From assembly GCF_001691565.1 (NCBI RefSeq), contig NZ_MAYO01000003.1, positions 1,464,766-1,528,765 of the forward strand: DNA of 64,000 bases. The letters are read 5' to 3'. Positions 15,908-23,266 of the stretch are shown here, piece by piece. Under the pieces are notes generated by a model that did no database searches, was not told where the DNA came from, and worked only from the letters and a program-made list of their open reading frames with translations. Positions within the stretch are counted from its first letter, which is position 1. Every line of letters begins with the position of its first letter. Made by a program: the position numbers and the translations under genes. Source of the stretch: Microbacterium oleivorans (GTDB lineage: Bacteria; Actinomycetota; Actinomycetes; Actinomycetales; Microbacteriaceae).

Positions 15908-16696
15908 TCACACACCGATCGTCGCGACCAGCCGTTCGAAGAGCTCGGGACCCGCAGCGATGGTCATCTCGCGGCCCGGGGCGCCGCCGGGAGCCCCCGT
16001 GATCAGTCCGCCCGCCTCGGCGACCAGCAGCCCACCTGCCGCGTGGTCCCAGGGATGCAATCCCCGTTCGAAGTAGCCGTCCAGCCGGCCGGCGGCGACG
16101 TAGGCCAGGTCGAGCGACGCAGCTCCCGCGCGTCGTAGGTCGCGCAGAAGCGGCATCACGGCGGCGACCCGGGCGAGGTCTTCAGCGTGGTGCTTCGGGT
16201 CGTACCCGAACCCCGTGGCGACGAGCCCACCGGCTTCGCCCACGCTCGACGCGGAAAGCCGGTGCTCGCCCAGCCACGCACCGCCGCCTCGGATCGCGTG
16301 GAAGGTCTCGTCGACAGCCGGGTTGTGGACGACCCCCGCCAGAGCGGTCCACGTCGGCGGCGTCGGGTCGCCCGACACCGCCGCGATGCTGACGGCGTAA
16401 TGCGGCATCCCGTAGGCGTAGTTCACGGTGCCGTCGATGGGGTCGACGACCCAGGTGATGTCGGAGGTCCCTCGCTCGGCGCCGGACTCCTCGCCGAGGA
16501 AACCGTCGTCCGGCCGCTCCGCGGCGAGACGGGCACGGATGAGCGCTTCGACCTCACGGTCAGCCTCGGTCACGATGTCGGCGAGCGCCGACTTGGTGGC
16601 GGCGATCGCGACGCCTTCCTCACGGCGCGTGCGGGCGAGTCGGCCCGCTTCGCGAGCGATGTCCAGAGCGAGATCGGCGAGCGCGGCGGCATCCAT
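15908..16696 (-). CDS. Inositol monophosphatase family protein
   Basis: 262-residue Li+-sensitive phosphatase fold. Metal-binding motifs are intact: FLGEESGAE (first Glu), WVVDPIDGTVNY (DPxDGT) and HPWDHAAGGLLVAEAGG (WDxAAG). Members dephosphorylate inositol-1-phosphate, histidinol phosphate or nucleotide 3'-phosphates; in actinobacteria an inositol or histidinol role is most common, and sequence alone does not decide. ATG six bases after TACCGT, so leaderless. The 3' end overlaps a possible distal GTG start of the M23 gene. Confidence 0.9.
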   Translation of the reverse strand: MDAAALADLALDIAREAGRLARTRREEGVAIAATKSALADIVTEADREVEALIRARLAAERPDDGFLGEESGAERGTSDITWVVDPIDGTVNYAYGMPHYAVSIAAVSGDPTPPTWTALAGVVHNPAVDETFHAIRGGGAWLGEHRLSASSVGEAGGLVATGFGYDPKHHAEDLARVAAVMPLLRDLRRAGAASLDLAYVAAGRLDGYFERGLHPWDHAAGGLLVAEAGGLITGAPGGAPGREMTIAAGPELFERLVATIGV

Positions 16697-16798
16697 CCCT
16701 CCACGGTACGCCGCCGGGGGCCGACTCCCGCGGAACGCGGAACCGCCCGCGACATCCGGCCGATGGCGAGGTGTCACGGGCGGTTCGCGCCGTGCTGG

Positions 16799-17821
16799 TC
16801 AGTAGCGCGGCGGCGGCGGAACGTCCGGCGTCCCCGGAGCCGGGGGCATCGGCGGCGCCGGCTGGTCGGGGTGCGCGGGCGGAGCAGGCGGCGCGGGCGG
16901 AGCAGGCTCGCCGGGTGCGGGCGGAGTTGGGCCCTCGTTGTGCTGCGGAACCGGAGGCGCGGGGGGCACGTCACCGCTCGCACCGTAGGCCTGCTGCGGG
17001 TAGGTCGGCTGGCCGGTGTAGTAGGCGTTCCAGTCGGGGCTGCCGTCGGGCATCACGGGAAGCGGGGTACGACCGTCCGCATAGGTCGGCCAGGCCTGGA
17101 CGGGTGCCGACGGCGCGGCGTCCTGCGCCGCGTACGGCAGCTGCTGCGGGTAGCCCGGTGCACCGTATCCCGCAGCGCCGTAGCCGATGGCCTGGGGGCG
17201 TTCCTTCTTCGGGGCGAAGAGGGCGTTCACGAGCGGGACGAGTGCCGTACCGACCGCGGCGAGGATCGCCGCGGAGACGAGCACGCGCCAGTAGATGTCG
17301 CGGAAGTCGACGAACTCACCGAGCATCAGCGGGATCACGAGCATGAACGCGAGGATGACGACGAGGCCCATCGTGACGTACGCCACGATGCTGGTGAACG
17401 TCGTCTGGTGGCGCGTGAACGACTTCACGTAAAGACGGATGTGAAGGAGAGCTCCCTGCAGGACGAGCAGGATGACGATGTACTTGAAGAACCGCTCGAC
17501 GCCGACGCCGTAGTTGTCGCCCGCATCCGGCATCCAGATCAGGAACGCGCCGATGATGAGCGCGATCACCCACGACACGATGCTGGCCAGCGCGAACCAC
17601 GCCGGTCGGCGAGGGGCGAGGGATGCCTCGAGGATCGACAGTCCGGCGAAGGCCGCCAGCAACAGGATCGTGAGGAACGCCCGCCCGACGATGCCGGCGG
17701 AGTCGCCGACGATGACCCAGACGACGCAAACGATCGCGGCAGCGATCAGCGCGCCGATGGCGACCCAGATCGCTGCTCTGAAGATCTTGCTCGAACTGGG
17801 GGCGGTGATCGGTTCGCTCAT
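16799..17821 (-). CDS. Multi-pass membrane protein with Pro-rich C-terminal tail
   Basis: 340 residues. The first 195 contain six hydrophobic helices (for example FRAAIWVAIGALIAAAIVCV, ILLLAAFAGLSILEASLA, IVAYVTMGLVVILAFMLV, VLVSAAILAAVGTALVP). The rest is a Pro/Tyr/Gln-rich tail with YPQQ repeats and a terminal run of PAPPAPP-type repeats, presumably cytoplasmic. I do not recognise a named family, though such proteins are common in Microbacteriaceae. GAAGGG nine bases before the second of two possible ATG codons fixes the start. Confidence 0.75.
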   Translation of the reverse strand: MSEPITAPSSSKIFRAAIWVAIGALIAAAIVCVVWVIVGDSAGIVGRAFLTILLLAAFAGLSILEASLAPRRPAWFALASIVSWVIALIIGAFLIWMPDAGDNYGVGVERFFKYIVILLVLQGALLHIRLYVKSFTRHQTTFTSIVAYVTMGLVVILAFMLVIPLMLGEFVDFRDIYWRVLVSAAILAAVGTALVPLVNALFAPKKERPQAIGYGAAGYGAPGYPQQLPYAAQDAAPSAPVQAWPTYADGRTPLPVMPDGSPDWNAYYTGQPTYPQQAYGASGDVPPAPPVPQHNEGPTPPAPGEPAPPAPPAPPAHPDQPAPPMPPAPGTPDVPPPPRY

Positions 17822-17936
17822 CCTCGACATCCCTTCGGCGGAGGCCTCCCCCCGCCCTCGCTCCCATCCTGTCAGACCGCGCCGTCCGTCAACGGAATGT
17901 CCACAGGGGTTGCTCGACCCGCGGCGGGAATGAGAA

Positions 17937-17962
17937 AGAGCCACGGATTGCTCCGCGGCTCT
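17937..17962 (-). terminator. Terminator downstream of tRNA-Tyr
   Basis: AGAGCCACGG pairs with CCGCGGCTCT around a six-base loop with one internal mismatch; on the tRNA strand it is followed by TCTTTCTCATT, a partial U-run. It begins 12 bases after the tRNA 3' end. Confidence 0.7.
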
Positions 17963-17973
17963 TCATGAGGTGG

Positions 17974-18055
17974 TGGCGAGTGAGGGATTCGAACCCCCGA
18001 ATGCAATGCAGTCTGATTTACAGTCAGATCCCTTTGGCCGCTTGGGTAACTCGCC
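17974..18055 (-). tRNA. tRNA-Tyr(GTA)
   Basis: 82 nt class II tRNA with GGCGAGT acceptor strand pairing to ACTCGCC, anticodon stem TCTGA/TCAGA around CTGTAAA (anticodon GTA), a long variable arm and T-arm GGGGGTTCGAATCCC. Discriminator A; CCA is not fully encoded. Single transcription unit with its own terminator. Confidence 0.96.
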
Positions 18056-18142
18056 AGGTGCGCACCCGCCCGGCTTTCTCAGTCGACCGGAGGCGCGATC
18101 ACCGATACTACCCTCCCCGAGGGCTTGTCGAAAACCGAGCCG

Positions 18143-18631
18143 TCAGGCGGCCGTCGCGACGCGCTCGACGAAGGATTCGAGGCGGTGTCGAGTGCCGTCG
18201 ATCCGCCGATCGACGCTCGCGCGGATCTCGCTCGGCGCGAGCGGCGCGGCGATCCGCACGTTGTCGTGGCAGGTCAGATCGGCGCACACGTAGGTGCCGA
18301 CACTGTCGCCGCGATCACCGGCATCCCCCGCACGTCGCGCGGTGAACATCGTCACCTGATTGCCCGGCTGCATCGTGTGGCAGATGTTGCACATCGCCGA
18401 GCGCGCGTGGGCGGCGCCGTTCGCGGCCCGCAGGACGATGCCCGTTGGCTCACCGCCGATCTCGGCGACGACGTAACCCCGGCTGCGCGTCGTGGGGTCT
18501 CGCCAGGCGAGGAAATCGAGGTGATCCCACTCGAGGATCGGAAAGTCGTGGGGCAGTTCGAGACGTTCCCGCTCGTCTCTCGTCGCATTGACGAGCACGT
18601 CGCGCAACTGGTCCTCTGTCAGCGGCCGCAT
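18143..18631 (-). CDS. FBP-domain zinc protein (EF-G-binding, FusB-like C-terminal domain)
   Basis: 162 residues. The N-terminal part (MRPLTEDQLRDVLVNATRDE) and the four-cysteine treble clef MCNICHTMQPGNQVTMF followed by VGTYVCADLTCHDNVR match the FBP domain of elongation-factor-G-binding proteins such as FusB. Those bind EF-G on stalled ribosomes and release it, giving fusidic-acid resistance in some species. The actinobacterial members are uncharacterised, so a ribosome-recycling role is inferred from family. ATG six bases after TAGACT; leaderless. Confidence 0.85.
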   Translation of the reverse strand: MRPLTEDQLRDVLVNATRDERERLELPHDFPILEWDHLDFLAWRDPTTRSRGYVVAEIGGEPTGIVLRAANGAAHARSAMCNICHTMQPGNQVTMFTARRAGDAGDRGDSVGTYVCADLTCHDNVRIAAPLAPSEIRASVDRRIDGTRHRLESFVERVATAA

Positions 18632-18671
18632 CACTCCAGTCTACGAAGCGGGGGATGCCGCGGCTCCGTCG

Positions 18672-18986
18672 TCAGCGGCCGATCGCGAGGATGATCGACG
18701 CGGCGCCGACGAGTCCGATCCCCAGGACCGTGCCGATCGCGGGCCAGACGAACCCACTCCGACGGACGCCGGCGAAGACAAGACCGACGATTCCGGCGAG
18801 CATTGCCGCCGAACCGCCCGCGACCAGCATCGCGAAGGTGACGATGAGAAGCCACCCGTACTGCTCGTCCACCGTCGCGACAAGGAAGAGGACCAGGAAG
18901 GTAGGCAGGACCGACAGGACAACGATGACGCCAGCCGCGATGCCCCAGGCACGCTGCGCGAGCTGAGGGGATGCGGGCGTGCTCAC
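18672..18986 (-). CDS. Small three-helix membrane protein
   Basis: 104 residues with three hydrophobic segments ([61 protein letters not shown]) and short polar termini. Unknown family. GTG start exactly six bases after TACTCT supports the start and suggests a leaderless transcript. It lies 40 bases upstream of the FBP gene, which has its own similar promoter. Confidence 0.75.
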   Translation of the reverse strand: MSTPASPQLAQRAWGIAAGVIVVLSVLPTFLVLFLVATVDEQYGWLLIVTFAMLVAGGSAAMLAGIVGLVFAGVRRSGFVWPAIGTVLGIGLVGAASIILAIGR

Positions 18987-19036
18987 CTGGTCAGAGTAAA
19001 GGCGCGAGCCGCGCGGTCATGTTCGGCGCGCGGTGG

Positions 19037-19882
19037 TCATCCCTTCGCCTCGATCGACCGGCTCGTCGGGCGAAGCTGCACGCGGTCTCCAGGTTGCAGG
19101 ACGCGCTCCGGCCCGCCGGCCTGATTGAACTGCTGCACGGTGATCGCGTCGACGCAGAACCGGTCGCCGATGCCGCGATACGTGTCACCCGGCTGGACTG
19201 TGTAGAACGTCGGTGCCCCGTCGACCTTCTCGACCGGCCCCTCCGCGTACTCCCCCACACCCGAGTCGACGAGCTTCCCCGTCATGCTCACGGCGATCCG
19301 ACCGGACGAATCGGGCTCGGACAGCTCGATGCGCGCGATGCCGTCGCAGTCCTGATGAGTGCGGTAGCCGCCCTTCTTCGCCTCGTTGAGAGCCAGCGCG
19401 GTCTCCATGCCCTCGGGGAGGATCGCGAGGTAGTCGCCCTCGTAGATGTCGCCGGCCCCGTCGAACGCGTTCGCGGCGTCGAACTCGCCGCTGTCGAGGC
19501 AGAACCGCTCGACGATCGCCCAGTACGAATCGTTCGACACCACGCGGTAGACGGTCGCGAGCCCCTTCGCGTTCGACCGCTCGACGACACCCGTCGCTCC
19601 GGGCGAGATCGACCCGCGATCCTTCCCGGGTGCGACGCCGAGGCATTTGCTCTCGGGCGGGGCGGGAGTGGTTTCGACCGGGGCGGGCTCGGAGGGCTCC
19701 GGAGTCGGCGTGGGCGTCGGCGTCGGGGTCGCTATGCGCTCCGGGGTGGCAGACGACGACGGCGCTTCCGCGACCACCTCGTCGGTCGGGATCATGCCGA
19801 TGACCGCCGGCGCCGCGAGCGCCAGCAATACCACCACGGCCCCCACGGCGATTCCGAGCATGATCTTCCCCCGACGATCCAT
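19037..19882 (-). CDS. Membrane-anchored LysM domain protein
   Basis: 281 residues. An N-terminal membrane segment ([24 protein letters not shown]) is followed by a [10 protein letters not shown]-rich linker and an extracellular part with two LysM-type motifs: a divergent one in [20 protein letters not shown] and a canonical one in [20 protein letters not shown] ending in [12 protein letters not shown]. Paired cysteines may form disulfides outside the cell. LysM binds GlcNAc of peptidoglycan, so wall attachment is likely; no catalytic domain is seen. Confidence 0.87.
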   Translation of the reverse strand: MDRRGKIMLGIAVGAVVVLLALAAPAVIGMIPTDEVVAEAPSSSATPERIATPTPTPTPTPEPSEPAPVETTPAPPESKCLGVAPGKDRGSISPGATGVVERSNAKGLATVYRVVSNDSYWAIVERFCLDSGEFDAANAFDGAGDIYEGDYLAILPEGMETALALNEAKKGGYRTHQDCDGIARIELSEPDSSGRIAVSMTGKLVDSGVGEYAEGPVEKVDGAPTFYTVQPGDTYRGIGDRFCVDAITVQQFNQAGGPERVLQPGDRVQLRPTSRSIEAKG

Positions 19883-19975
19883 GCCTCGACGCTAGCGGTC
19901 CCCGATCACGGGCGCGCAACGATGCGGATGCCGGGACCCGCGGCATCCGCTCGGTACAGCGGTACCCTCGAACGC

Positions 19976-20467
19976 ATGGCATCAGACTCTTCGTTCGACG
20001 TGGTCAGCAAGGTGGATCGTCAGGAGGCGGACAACGCCCTCAACCAGGCGCGCAAGGAGGTCGAGCAGCGCTACGACTTCAAGGGCACCGGCGCCTCGAT
20101 CGAGTGGAGCGGCGAGTCGATCCTCATCAAGGCGAACAGCGACGAGCGGGCGAAGGCCGTGCTCGACGTCTTCCAGTCGAAGCTGATCAAGCGCGGCATC
20201 TCGCTGAAGAGCCTCGAGTCCGAGGACCCGCAGCCGTCGGGCAAGGAGTTCCGTCTCGTGTCGACGCTCAAGGAGGGCATTTCCTCCGAGGACGCGAAGA
20301 AGATCACGAAGCTGATCCGCGATGAGGGACCCAAGTCGGTCAAGGCGCAGATCCAGGGCGACGAGCTGCGCGTGCAGTCGAAGTCGCGCGACGATCTGCA
20401 GGAGGTGCAGCGGATGCTGAAGGCTGCCGACCTCGACGTCGACCTGCAGTTCATCAACTACCGGTAG
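19976..20467 (+). CDS. yajQ: YajQ-family nucleotide-binding protein, 3' end rebuilt by an inserted element
   Basis: 163 residues, full length. Family features: [20 protein letters not shown] at the start, [39 protein letters not shown] and the closing [11 protein letters not shown]. YajQ proteins bind nucleotides (c-di-GMP in Xanthomonas) and influence transcription; the role in actinobacteria is unproven. The last codons, TTC ATC AAC TAC CG, are the left core of an integrated element, which supplies CGG TAG; the original tail, CGC TGA, survives at the right end 5 kb away. TACCCT lies seven bases before the ATG. Confidence 0.95.
   Translation: MASDSSFDVVSKVDRQEADNALNQARKEVEQRYDFKGTGASIEWSGESILIKANSDERAKAVLDVFQSKLIKRGISLKSLESEDPQPSGKEFRLVSTLKEGISSEDAKKITKLIRDEGPKSVKAQIQGDELRVQSKSRDDLQEVQRMLKAADLDVDLQFINYR
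20450..20463. repeat. attL core, 14-bp direct repeat
   Basis: TTCATCAACTACCG, identical to the copy at 25449-25462. It encodes the last five residues of YajQ, so integration keeps the protein sequence intact. Confidence 0.88.
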
Positions 20468-20501
20468 CGCTACCCCGCTGACCTGGGGTTCTTTGTTCTC
20501 G

Positions 20502-20520
20502 GTCCGCAGCGAGTCCGCAG
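20502..20520 (+). repeat. Paired integrase arm-type repeats, left end
   Basis: GTCCGCAG occurs twice at an 11-bp period (20502-20509, 20513-20520), 39 bases inside the left core. An equivalent pair lies inside the right end, in the same orientation. Arm-type binding sites of the integrase are the likely meaning. Confidence 0.5.
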
Positions 20521-21195
20521 GACGCACCACAGAAGCCATGAACTCGGCCGTCGCGGCTCTGGTGCGGTCCTCGGCGGAGGGCCACAGGTGGCTGTAGACG
20601 TTCAGGGTGATGCTCGGCTGCGAATGGCCGAGAGCGCGCTGAACGGTCACGACGTCGCACCCGGCAGCGATGAGATTCGACGCGAAGGTGTGCCGCAGGA
20701 TGTGCAGCGTCACATCCTGTGGAAGCCCGGCTTCCTCGCGGACGCGGCGCCACTCTTCGCCGGCGCTGTTGCGCTGCCAGAGTCGCCCGAGGGGCGTGCG
20801 GAAGAGTTGCTCGCCCGGGTCGCTCAGCGACGCTCGAACGACGTGCACGCTGAGCGAGGCGGTCAGTTCGGCGGGCACGCAGATCGTGCGCTCACTGCCG
20901 TACTTCGGCGGCACTAGCGTCGCTGACGTGTTAGTCGCGCCCTGCACCTGTCGGCGCACGTCGATCGCGCGAGCAAGGAACTGCACGTCGCCGACCTGTA
21001 GGCCCGACGCCTCACCCAGCCGCAGGCCAGCGAAGAGACACACCTCGACGAATGGCCGGAAGTCCTCCGCCACGTCTAGGATCGCCCGGATCTGATCGAG
21101 GGTGAGGGTCCGCATCGCGACGTACGCACGGCGGGCTCGAGGCGCCTTCACGGTCCCGGCCAGGTTCGAGGAGATCACGCGGTCGAGCACGGAGC

Positions 21196-21508
21196 GGGCG
21201 AATACCGCGTGTGGGCTGAGGACGAGACCGGCGGCGAGGCGTATATTCCGCTGCACCCGTCGAAGCGTCGGCGGTCTGAGCAGATCCTGGCGGACACCGC
21301 ACGCCGGTTCGGCGGCACGTACGTCTCCGGCGACGCAGCATCTTACGCGCAGTGCGCCGTGGTCGGCGAGACGGCATCCGCCGGGCACCTCCTGCCCAAC
21401 ATCACCCAGAAGATCGTCTTCGTCAACCCGACCGTGCGTGACCCCGAGAAGGACGCAGCGAAGGCCGGGCGCGTGCTCGGCGGCATGGTCATGGGAGGGA
21501 TGCCGTGA
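21196..21508 (+). pseudogene. Phage tail tape-measure protein, C-terminal fragment
   Basis: The frame GEYRVWAEDETGGEAYIPL, then PSKRRRSEQILADTARRFGG, matches the end of siphovirus tape-measure proteins of actinophages, where a Gly-Glu-Ala-Tyr-Ile-Pro motif precedes a basic stretch. About 60 further residues end in VLGGMVMGGMP. The long N-terminal part is absent and replaced by the truncated integrase on the other strand; the two share a GCGGGCGAATAC junction. A strong terminator follows the stop. Confidence 0.75.
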
Positions 21509-21533
21509 CGTGACGACGCGCCATCATGGACTA

Positions 21534-21580
21534 ACGAACCACCCCCGCTCCGCCTCACGGCTGGGCGGGGGCGGTTTCGT
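21534..21580 (+). terminator. Terminator copy 1 (47-bp direct repeat)
   Basis: AACCACCCCCGC pairs with GCGGGGGCGGTT (one A-C mismatch) followed by TCGT. The 47-bp block recurs at 22724-22770 with two differences. It follows the tape-measure fragment. Confidence 0.75.
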
Positions 21581-21702
21581 CGGTTTCAGCGGAGCCGTGG
21601 CGCGCTCTGGAGCATCAATCGCGGCGAAGGCTCCCACAGACGTGCAGAGAGCGCCGACCTGCATGGCGCGCGTCAGCGACACAGACCTCGACAGCGTGCC
21701 TC

Positions 21703-21728
21703 CCGGATATACGCTCCGGATATACGCT
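21703..21728. repeat. Perfect 13-bp tandem repeat upstream of the RelA-like gene
   Basis: CCGGATATACGCT is repeated twice without spacing, ending 17 bases before the start codon. Each copy contains a TATACG -10-like core. It may be a doubled operator or promoter for the toxin-like pair. Confidence 0.6.
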
Positions 21729-21745
21729 CGCCTTTGGAAGGGACG

Positions 21746-22444
21746 ATGACTGCGGTGAACATCAGCAGCTCGCAGGTGAACAAGGCCGGGTCAAGGATCC
21801 GGAAATTCTTGCGCGGCGAACTCGAGGACCGGGCACAGCTCGACCACGCCATTCGGGTGATCGAAGCCTTCCGGGCGGCGCATCAGTACCCATTGGTCAA
21901 GGCCAACAACGGCCTCCGTTCGATGATTTCAACCGAACGTTGCCAGGTAGAGGTGTCCCAGCGAATGAAGCGCTTCATGACCATTCTCGACAAGCTTCAC
22001 CGCGAACCGACGCTGGCTCTCTCTCGCATGCAGGATGTCGGTGGGTGTCGCGCGATCTTGTCTAGCGTGGATGAGATCAGGCGAGTGGAGGCCCGCCTGC
22101 GCAAGCGGCGTCCGGTGGTGGGTTACAGCGACTACATCAGCAATCCACGGGCTTCGGGGTATCGCGGAGTGCACGTCGTGGTGGAGTATGATAGTAGATG
22201 TATCGAGATCCAGTTGCGTACCCGGCTGATGCATCTGTGGGCAATTACGGTCGAACGTCAGTCAGCACTGATCGGAGAGAATCTCAAGCAGGACGGTTCA
22301 CACGACGTGCAGCAGTTCATGGCTGCCATGTCCGAAGCGATGGCCCTTGATGAGTCCGGACAGGCTATCCCCCAAACGCTCCTAGCTAGTATTCAAGACC
22401 TTAGACTTCGAGCAGACCCCTACCTCGCGAAAGGAACCGTGTAA
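21746..22444 (+). CDS. RelA/SpoT-domain small synthetase (candidate toxSAS)
   Basis: 232 residues with only a (p)ppGpp-synthetase fold; no HD hydrolase, TGS or ACT domain. Active-site motifs are intact: QRMKRFMTILDKL (residues 72-84, ATP-binding basic loop), DVGGCR (97-102, Mg2+ Asp and adenine-stacking Arg), YSDYI (127-131), GYRGVHVVV (138-146, acceptor-binding Tyr), EIQLRT (154-159, catalytic Glu) and HLWAITVE. Phage-borne enzymes of this type include toxSAS toxins that make alarmones or pyrophosphorylate tRNA ends. GGAAGGG precedes the ATG. Stop and next start overlap (TAATG), and the pair lies between two terminator copies, a typical prophage cargo layout. Confidence 0.9.
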   Translation: MTAVNISSSQVNKAGSRIRKFLRGELEDRAQLDHAIRVIEAFRAAHQYPLVKANNGLRSMISTERCQVEVSQRMKRFMTILDKLHREPTLALSRMQDVGGCRAILSSVDEIRRVEARLRKRRPVVGYSDYISNPRASGYRGVHVVVEYDSRCIEIQLRTRLMHLWAITVERQSALIGENLKQDGSHDVQQFMAAMSEAMALDESGQAIPQTLLASIQDLRLRADPYLAKGTV

Positions 22445-22713
22445 TGGCCGCGATCCAGCACTTCATCTTGGTGTTCGATCACACGAAGGGACGCCTGATA
22501 CAGGACCCGCTTGCGTTCGGTGAGGACAGCAAGAGTGCTCTGGCTCACTACTCTGACCTGGAGCGCACCTACCGGGAGAACCCGAACATGGACATCGTCA
22601 TGGTCGGTTCCGACTCGATTGAAACCGTGAAGGTTACCCACGCGAACTACTTCGACGGGACTGCGGCGTTCGCCAAATATCTCAGGGAGATCGAGCTCAG
22701 CCGCTCTGTCTGA
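22444..22713 (+). CDS. 89-residue partner of the RelA-like gene, candidate antitoxin or effector
   Basis: Starts in the stop codon of the RelA-like gene (TAATG), so translation is coupled. The sequence is a small alpha/beta protein: IQHFILVFDHTKGRLIQD, then an acidic YRENPNMDIVMVGSDSIET strand-loop and HANYFDGTAAFAKYLREIE. No helix-turn-helix or membrane segment. Position directly after a lone synthetase is where toxSAS antitoxins are found, though their order varies; an antitoxin role is inference. It might instead be a sensor that activates the synthetase. Ends just before the second terminator copy. Confidence 0.8.
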   Translation: MAAIQHFILVFDHTKGRLIQDPLAFGEDSKSALAHYSDLERTYRENPNMDIVMVGSDSIETVKVTHANYFDGTAAFAKYLREIELSRSV

Positions 22714-22723
22714 ACCCCCAAGG

Positions 22724-22770
22724 ACGAACCGCCCCCGCTCGGCCTCACGGCTGGGCGGGGGCGGTTTCGT
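22724..22770. terminator. Terminator copy 2 (47-bp direct repeat)
   Basis: AACCGCCCCCGC pairs perfectly with GCGGGGGCGGTT around a 16-base loop; TTTCGTTGT follows. It ends the RelA-like transcript and, on the other strand, lies just after the 25-codon peptide gene. The two differences from copy 1 remove its stem mismatch. Confidence 0.85.
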
Positions 22771-22772
22771 TG

Positions 22773-22850
22773 TCACACGACCGCGAGGAGCACAAGCTTC
22801 ACAATCTCGACGATGCCTCGGACGATGGTCCGCACGTTGCGGTGGTTCAT
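22773..22850 (-). CDS. 25-residue hydrophobic/basic micropeptide
   Basis: ATG is preceded at the ideal distance by GGAGGTGA, one of the strongest Shine-Dalgarno sequences in the window. The product begins MNHRNVRTIVRGIVEIV and ends KLVLLAVV: a basic head and one short hydrophobic helix, long enough to insert in or lie on the membrane. It reads opposite to the RelA-like pair and stops three bases before the shared terminator. Small phage or type I toxin peptides look like this; no function is assigned. A 7-bp hairpin lies upstream of the ribosome-binding site. Confidence 0.55.
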   Translation of the reverse strand: MNHRNVRTIVRGIVEIVKLVLLAVV

Positions 22851-22866
22851 GCCATCACCTCCATTT

Positions 22867-22884
22867 CTGCCGGCAACCCGGCAG
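22867..22884 (-). promoter_or_regulatory. Hairpin upstream of the micropeptide ribosome-binding site
   Basis: CTGCCGG and CCGGCAG form a perfect 7-bp stem with a four-base loop, ending four bases before GGAGGTGA in the peptide mRNA. A TAATAG tract about 30 bases further upstream could be a -10 box. An operator or an RNA control element are both possible. Confidence 0.35.
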
Positions 22885-22984
22885 CCGTGAAGTCTCTATT
22901 ATTGGGAGCTCACGAGGGCGGGGATGCTGGCACGAATTACCCTGCGGCGACTGCCGTGTCGGCGATCGGCGTGAGGATCGGCGG

Positions 22985-23242
22985 ATGCCCGACTGGCACC
23001 CGATGCTCGCGACCGAGGAGCGCACCCCGGGGGTGTGGACGATGGTCGCGCCCGACGGTGTCGAGTATGGCCGGGTCGAGATCCGCCGGGCCGGCAACGC
23101 CGTCTTCTATCGGTGCTGGTTCCGCGACGTCGAGCTCGAGCCCACCCACACTCTGCGCAACGCCGCGGCGCGCGTGCACCATGCGTTCATTGGGACGATG
23201 GCCCCGGGGTATCAGCCGGGGAAGACGCACCCCGGAGCGTAG
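22985..23242 (+). CDS. Unknown 85-residue protein in the element
   Basis: Starts MPDWHPMLATEERTPG and continues TMVAPDGVEYGRVEIRRAG, FYRCWFRD and a helical end (TLRNAAARVHHAFIG). Compact alpha/beta composition with four Trp, no membrane segment. I do not recognise the family; the wording of the sequence (Val-Glu-Tyr-Gly-Arg-Val beta strand) suggests a small conserved phage or actinobacterial accessory protein. Start chosen at the first ATG; only a weak ribosome-binding site (GGCGTGAGGATCGGCGG) is visible. Confidence 0.6.
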   Translation: MPDWHPMLATEERTPGVWTMVAPDGVEYGRVEIRRAGNAVFYRCWFRDVELEPTHTLRNAAARVHHAFIGTMAPGYQPGKTHPGA

Positions 23243-23266
23243 CCCCCGCGCACCTAGGCTGGCCGC

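Larger units (their letters stand above)
20450..21205 (-). pseudogene. Tyrosine recombinase (phage integrase), N terminus deleted
   Basis: The catalytic domain is complete: Arg in LFAGLRLGEASGL, HILRHTFASNLIAAG (HxxR), GHSQPSITLNVYSHLWPS (His and the Tyr nucleophile). Upstream only the end of the core-binding domain remains (VFARSVLDRVISSN); about 150 residues are missing and the sequence runs into a tape-measure fragment on the other strand at about 21194-21205. Downstream the frame runs through the attL core into yajQ antisense. Joining it instead to the sequence left of the right core predicts the phage-form ending VVDESQPDDC, so attP overlapped the gene. Probably inactive; it would have catalysed integration and excision. 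Confidence 0.85.

Noticed and set aside
19982-20449. Integrase frame continuing antisense through yajQ
   Set aside because: The extension comes from chromosomal yajQ sequence beyond the att core and has no integrase similarity; treated as read-through.
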